Positions 61,753-64,000 of a stretch of 64,000 nt of DNA are shown here, piece by piece. The first letter of the stretch is position 1. Each line of letters starts with the position of its first letter. A program made the translations under genes and the position numbers. The notes below the pieces were generated by a model, which did not search any database, was not told the origin of the DNA, and saw nothing but the letters and a program-made list of their open reading frames with translations. The stretch comes from Verrucomicrobiaceae bacterium. GTDB taxonomy: Bacteria; Verrucomicrobiota; Verrucomicrobiia; Verrucomicrobiales; Akkermansiaceae. The DNA lies in contig JAIXQH010000051.1 in the NCBI GenBank assembly GCA_027484055.1, positions 124,001 through 188,000 on the forward strand, read 5' to 3'.

Positions 61753-63138
61753 TTACCCGATTTTCGGAGGCGCAAAGCCTTCACGGTAAGTGCGCGAAAG
61801 GACCGTTTTGTTCGCCTGTTCGTGATTGGTGAAGCGGTAGTTCGCCGCGTCCCAGTGCAGCTCCTGACCAGGGAAGCGAGTCGCCTTGGTTGCGAGCAAG
61901 GCTGGCTCGGTGATGCGTGATCCGATGTCAAAAGGGGTCCAGAGCGGCTTTGCGTTGCCGAGGCAGCAGTCCGCCCAGTCTTTCCAGTGGTGGCGGGGAG
62001 CAACTTCGGGGAGTGGTTCGTTTCCCATGAGTTTGCCCTTGCGGTAAATTTCAAAACGACCATCCGGCTCAAGGAGGAGCGCACCTTCCTCACAAACGAT
62101 CATCGTGCAGCTCCCTGTGATTTTTGAAATCGGCAGACCGTAGTTGGCAAAGGACGGACGGATCCCGCTGTCGCTATAATGGACAACAAACTTCTCGCGG
62201 GCAAAGCGATCACCGCCGCCGGGATAGGTGAGGATGGACTGGTTGTAGCCCGTGTGGCATACATCGGACGGTTTCATCGTGTTGGTCTGCACGGCCTCGG
62301 GGGCCGCGAGATCGTAGGCGAAGTAGAGCACGTCGATGAGGTGACAACCCCAGTCGGCAAGCATGCCGCCGCCCGTTTCCCAATAGGAACGCCAGCGGCG
62401 CGGGTGGAGGTCTTCGCTGTAGGGAAGCGCTGTGTCGAGAGGGCCGTTCCAGAGATCCCAGTTCAAGGTGGCGGGCACTGGCTGGGCAGCGCCGAGAGGG
62501 CTCCACGGATCGACGAAATAGTTGCCGCGGCTCATCCCCCCGGTCCAGATATGGGCTTCGATGGGGCGACCGAGACGATTTGATTTCAACAACTCAACGG
62601 CTTGCATGCGGCCGGTCAAGCAGGCGCGCTGATTGCCCATTTGAGTGTAGAGACCGGGATTGGCGGCGAGGGCCTCGCGAATGAGGCGCAGCTCGTCGAG
62701 CTGATGGACGAGTGGCTTTTGCCCGTAAACGTGCTTTCCGTTTTTCAGGGCGGTCACCATCATGGGGCAGTGGTGGAAGTCGGGGGTGTCAACGATGACG
62801 GCATCGAACTGATCAAGGCGGTTTGCGAAGGCCTCGCGGTAGTCGGTGACACGCCAGGCACCGCGGTAGGCAGCGTTTTCCACTTTGGCGAAGGCCGTCT
62901 CATCGACGTCGCAGAAGCCTGCAAACTCCACCATGGGATGTCCCTCGAGTCCTTTGCGCTGCAAGTTACCGATGCCATTTACCCCGATCTGGAAGATGCG
63001 GAGTTTACTGTTTTTGTTCGTTGCGGCACGAACGGTGGCGGCATTCGAGGTAAGCAGGCCGGCACCCAGCGCTGCTGTGGAGCGGAGGAAGTGACGACGG
63101 CTGAATGAAGTGGGAGTGGCAGGGTTTTCTAGGTTCAT
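61753..63138 (-). CDS. TAT-exported Gfo/Idh/MocA-family oxidoreductase
   Basis: FSRRHFLRSTAALGAGLLTSNAATVRA; FAGFCDVDETAFAKVE, FDAVIVDTPDFHHCPMMVTALKNGKHVYGQKPLVHQLDELRLI, GGGMLADWGCHLIDVL. Confidence 0.92.
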   Translation of the reverse strand: MNLENPATPTSFSRRHFLRSTAALGAGLLTSNAATVRAATNKNSKLRIFQIGVNGIGNLQRKGLEGHPMVEFAGFCDVDETAFAKVENAAYRGAWRVTDYREAFANRLDQFDAVIVDTPDFHHCPMMVTALKNGKHVYGQKPLVHQLDELRLIREALAANPGLYTQMGNQRACLTGRMQAVELLKSNRLGRPIEAHIWTGGMSRGNYFVDPWSPLGAAQPVPATLNWDLWNGPLDTALPYSEDLHPRRWRSYWETGGGMLADWGCHLIDVLYFAYDLAAPEAVQTNTMKPSDVCHTGYNQSILTYPGGGDRFAREKFVVHYSDSGIRPSFANYGLPISKITGSCTMIVCEEGALLLEPDGRFEIYRKGKLMGNEPLPEVAPRHHWKDWADCCLGNAKPLWTPFDIGSRITEPALLATKATRFPGQELHWDAANYRFTNHEQANKTVLSRTYREGFAPPKIG

Positions 63139-63357
63139 GAGAAGAAATGGATCGGAACCAGAGTTCCATGGCGAGCTTCTTTCGCCCGCGTATTTGTGGT
63201 CATACTCAGTTCAATCTCTGCAAATTTCAGTGGCCGCAAATTCTTATAAAATACCTAGCGACGTAGATCGGGCAATTAGGGACGCCGCCGAGTCGGGTTT
63301 GAAAAGAGCGCTCTGAATATCCGGATGTTGGTCAAGGAAACCGACATTAGAAAATTG

Positions 63358-63459
63358 AACCGCAGATAATGGGATACACGCAGATGGAAGAGGGGGTAAG
63401 AATTTCCTAGATGTGTGTTCAGCCATGAATCCACTGCTCCATCTCTCTTATCTGCGGTT
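63358..63459. repeat. Palindromic element with 12-bp perfect termini AACCGCAGATAA / TTATCTGCGGTT
   Basis: Left arm aaccgcagataatgggatacacgcagatgg; right arm ccatctctcttatctgcggtt. Confidence 0.75.
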
Positions 63460-63581
63460 GATTGGGTTTCTAGATCGGCCTACGGAAGTGTGCTTTCAAT
63501 CCCGGCGAGATCTCACCGCATCAAATCCTCAAGAAAATCTCTGGTTTTCACCACGCCTTGTTTTAGTGTTCGCGCGAACTC

Positions 63582-64000
63582 ATGCAACTGGACTCGAAAC
63601 TCGCCATTCTCGCTGACGCGGCAAAATATGATGCGTCCTGCGCGAGTTCCGGGGCGGTGCGGGGGAACTCGCGGGATGGCAAGGGCGTCGGCTCGACGGG
63701 TGGTGCGGGGATTTGCCACAGCTATGCACCGGACGGTCGTTGCATTTCCCTGCTCAAGGTGCTGCTGACGAACCTCTGCATTTACGACTGCCACTACTGC
63801 ATCAACCGCCGCTCCAGCAACGTCCGCCGCGCGGCTTTCACGGCGGCGGAGGTGGTGAAATTGACGCTGGATTTTTACAAACGGAATTACATCGAGGGCC
63901 TGTTCCTCAGCTCCGGCATCATTCGGAATGCCGACTACACCATGGAAATGGTCATCGACGTGGCCCGCACCCTGCGCGAGGTGCATGACTTCCGGGGCTA
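63582..64000 (+). CDS. Putative DNA modification/repair radical SAM protein, N-terminal part (runs off the right edge)
   Basis: MQLDSKLAILADAAKYDASCASSGAVRGNSRDGKGVGSTGGAGICHSYAPDGRCISLLKVLLTNLCIYDCHYCINRRSSNVRRAAFTAAEVVKLTLDFYKRNYIEGLFLSSGIIRN; radical SAM CxxxCxxC. Not in the ORF track (no stop in window). Confidence 0.93.
   Translation, partial: MQLDSKLAILADAAKYDASCASSGAVRGNSRDGKGVGSTGGAGICHSYAPDGRCISLLKVLLTNLCIYDCHYCINRRSSNVRRAAFTAAEVVKLTLDFYKRNYIEGLFLSSGIIRNADYTMEMVIDVARTLREVHDFRG

Overview
This ~64 kb bacterial chromosomal window looks like Verrucomicrobia/PVC. That placement is inferred from a large-form IspG, a double-length UvrA, a PEP-CTERM protein, TAT-exported Gfo/Idh and FAD oxidoreductases, and DUF6487/DUF5985-like small proteins. 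Most of it is ordinary core or accessory gene content: alaS (partial), ispG, clpS, recQ, chrA, creBC-like genes, two divergent oligopeptide ABC clusters, lepB, squalene/phytoene synthase, an AddA/UvrD-type helicase, xerC/D, rph, rpe, tadA, holA, thiL, a globin, a Ser/Thr kinase, a 1914-aa uvrA, and a radical SAM gene running off the right edge. The terminal genes at 1..617(-) and 63582..64000(+) are missing from the ORF track because they run off the window. The most unusual signal is inside the giant uvrA. At five places the coding sequence contains heptanucleotide-periodic repeats (CACTNNN units, and a separate AAATCTC-type family). Two of these are stem-loop-like elements sharing an A-rich core. 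All are in frame and lie in predicted linkers, apparently at equivalent positions of the two UvrA halves. Other points of interest: (i) a polysaccharide/glycan locus with three paralogous 'KWG-x-x-YG-x-x-YVN' glycosyltransferase-like genes and mirrored ELM1/FkbM modules, bounded by an internally deleted nucleotide-sugar dehydrogenase remnant translationally coupled to a GT4 gene; (ii) diverged direct repeats flanking the PEP-CTERM gene; (iii) a RAYT transposase with an in-frame hexanucleotide array; (iv) a palindromic CGCAGAT-type element near the right end; (v) a tandem pair of uncharacterised membrane-anchored paralogs. I found no CRISPR array, rRNA or tRNA, but a covariance-model search was not possible. 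All family calls are by eye.
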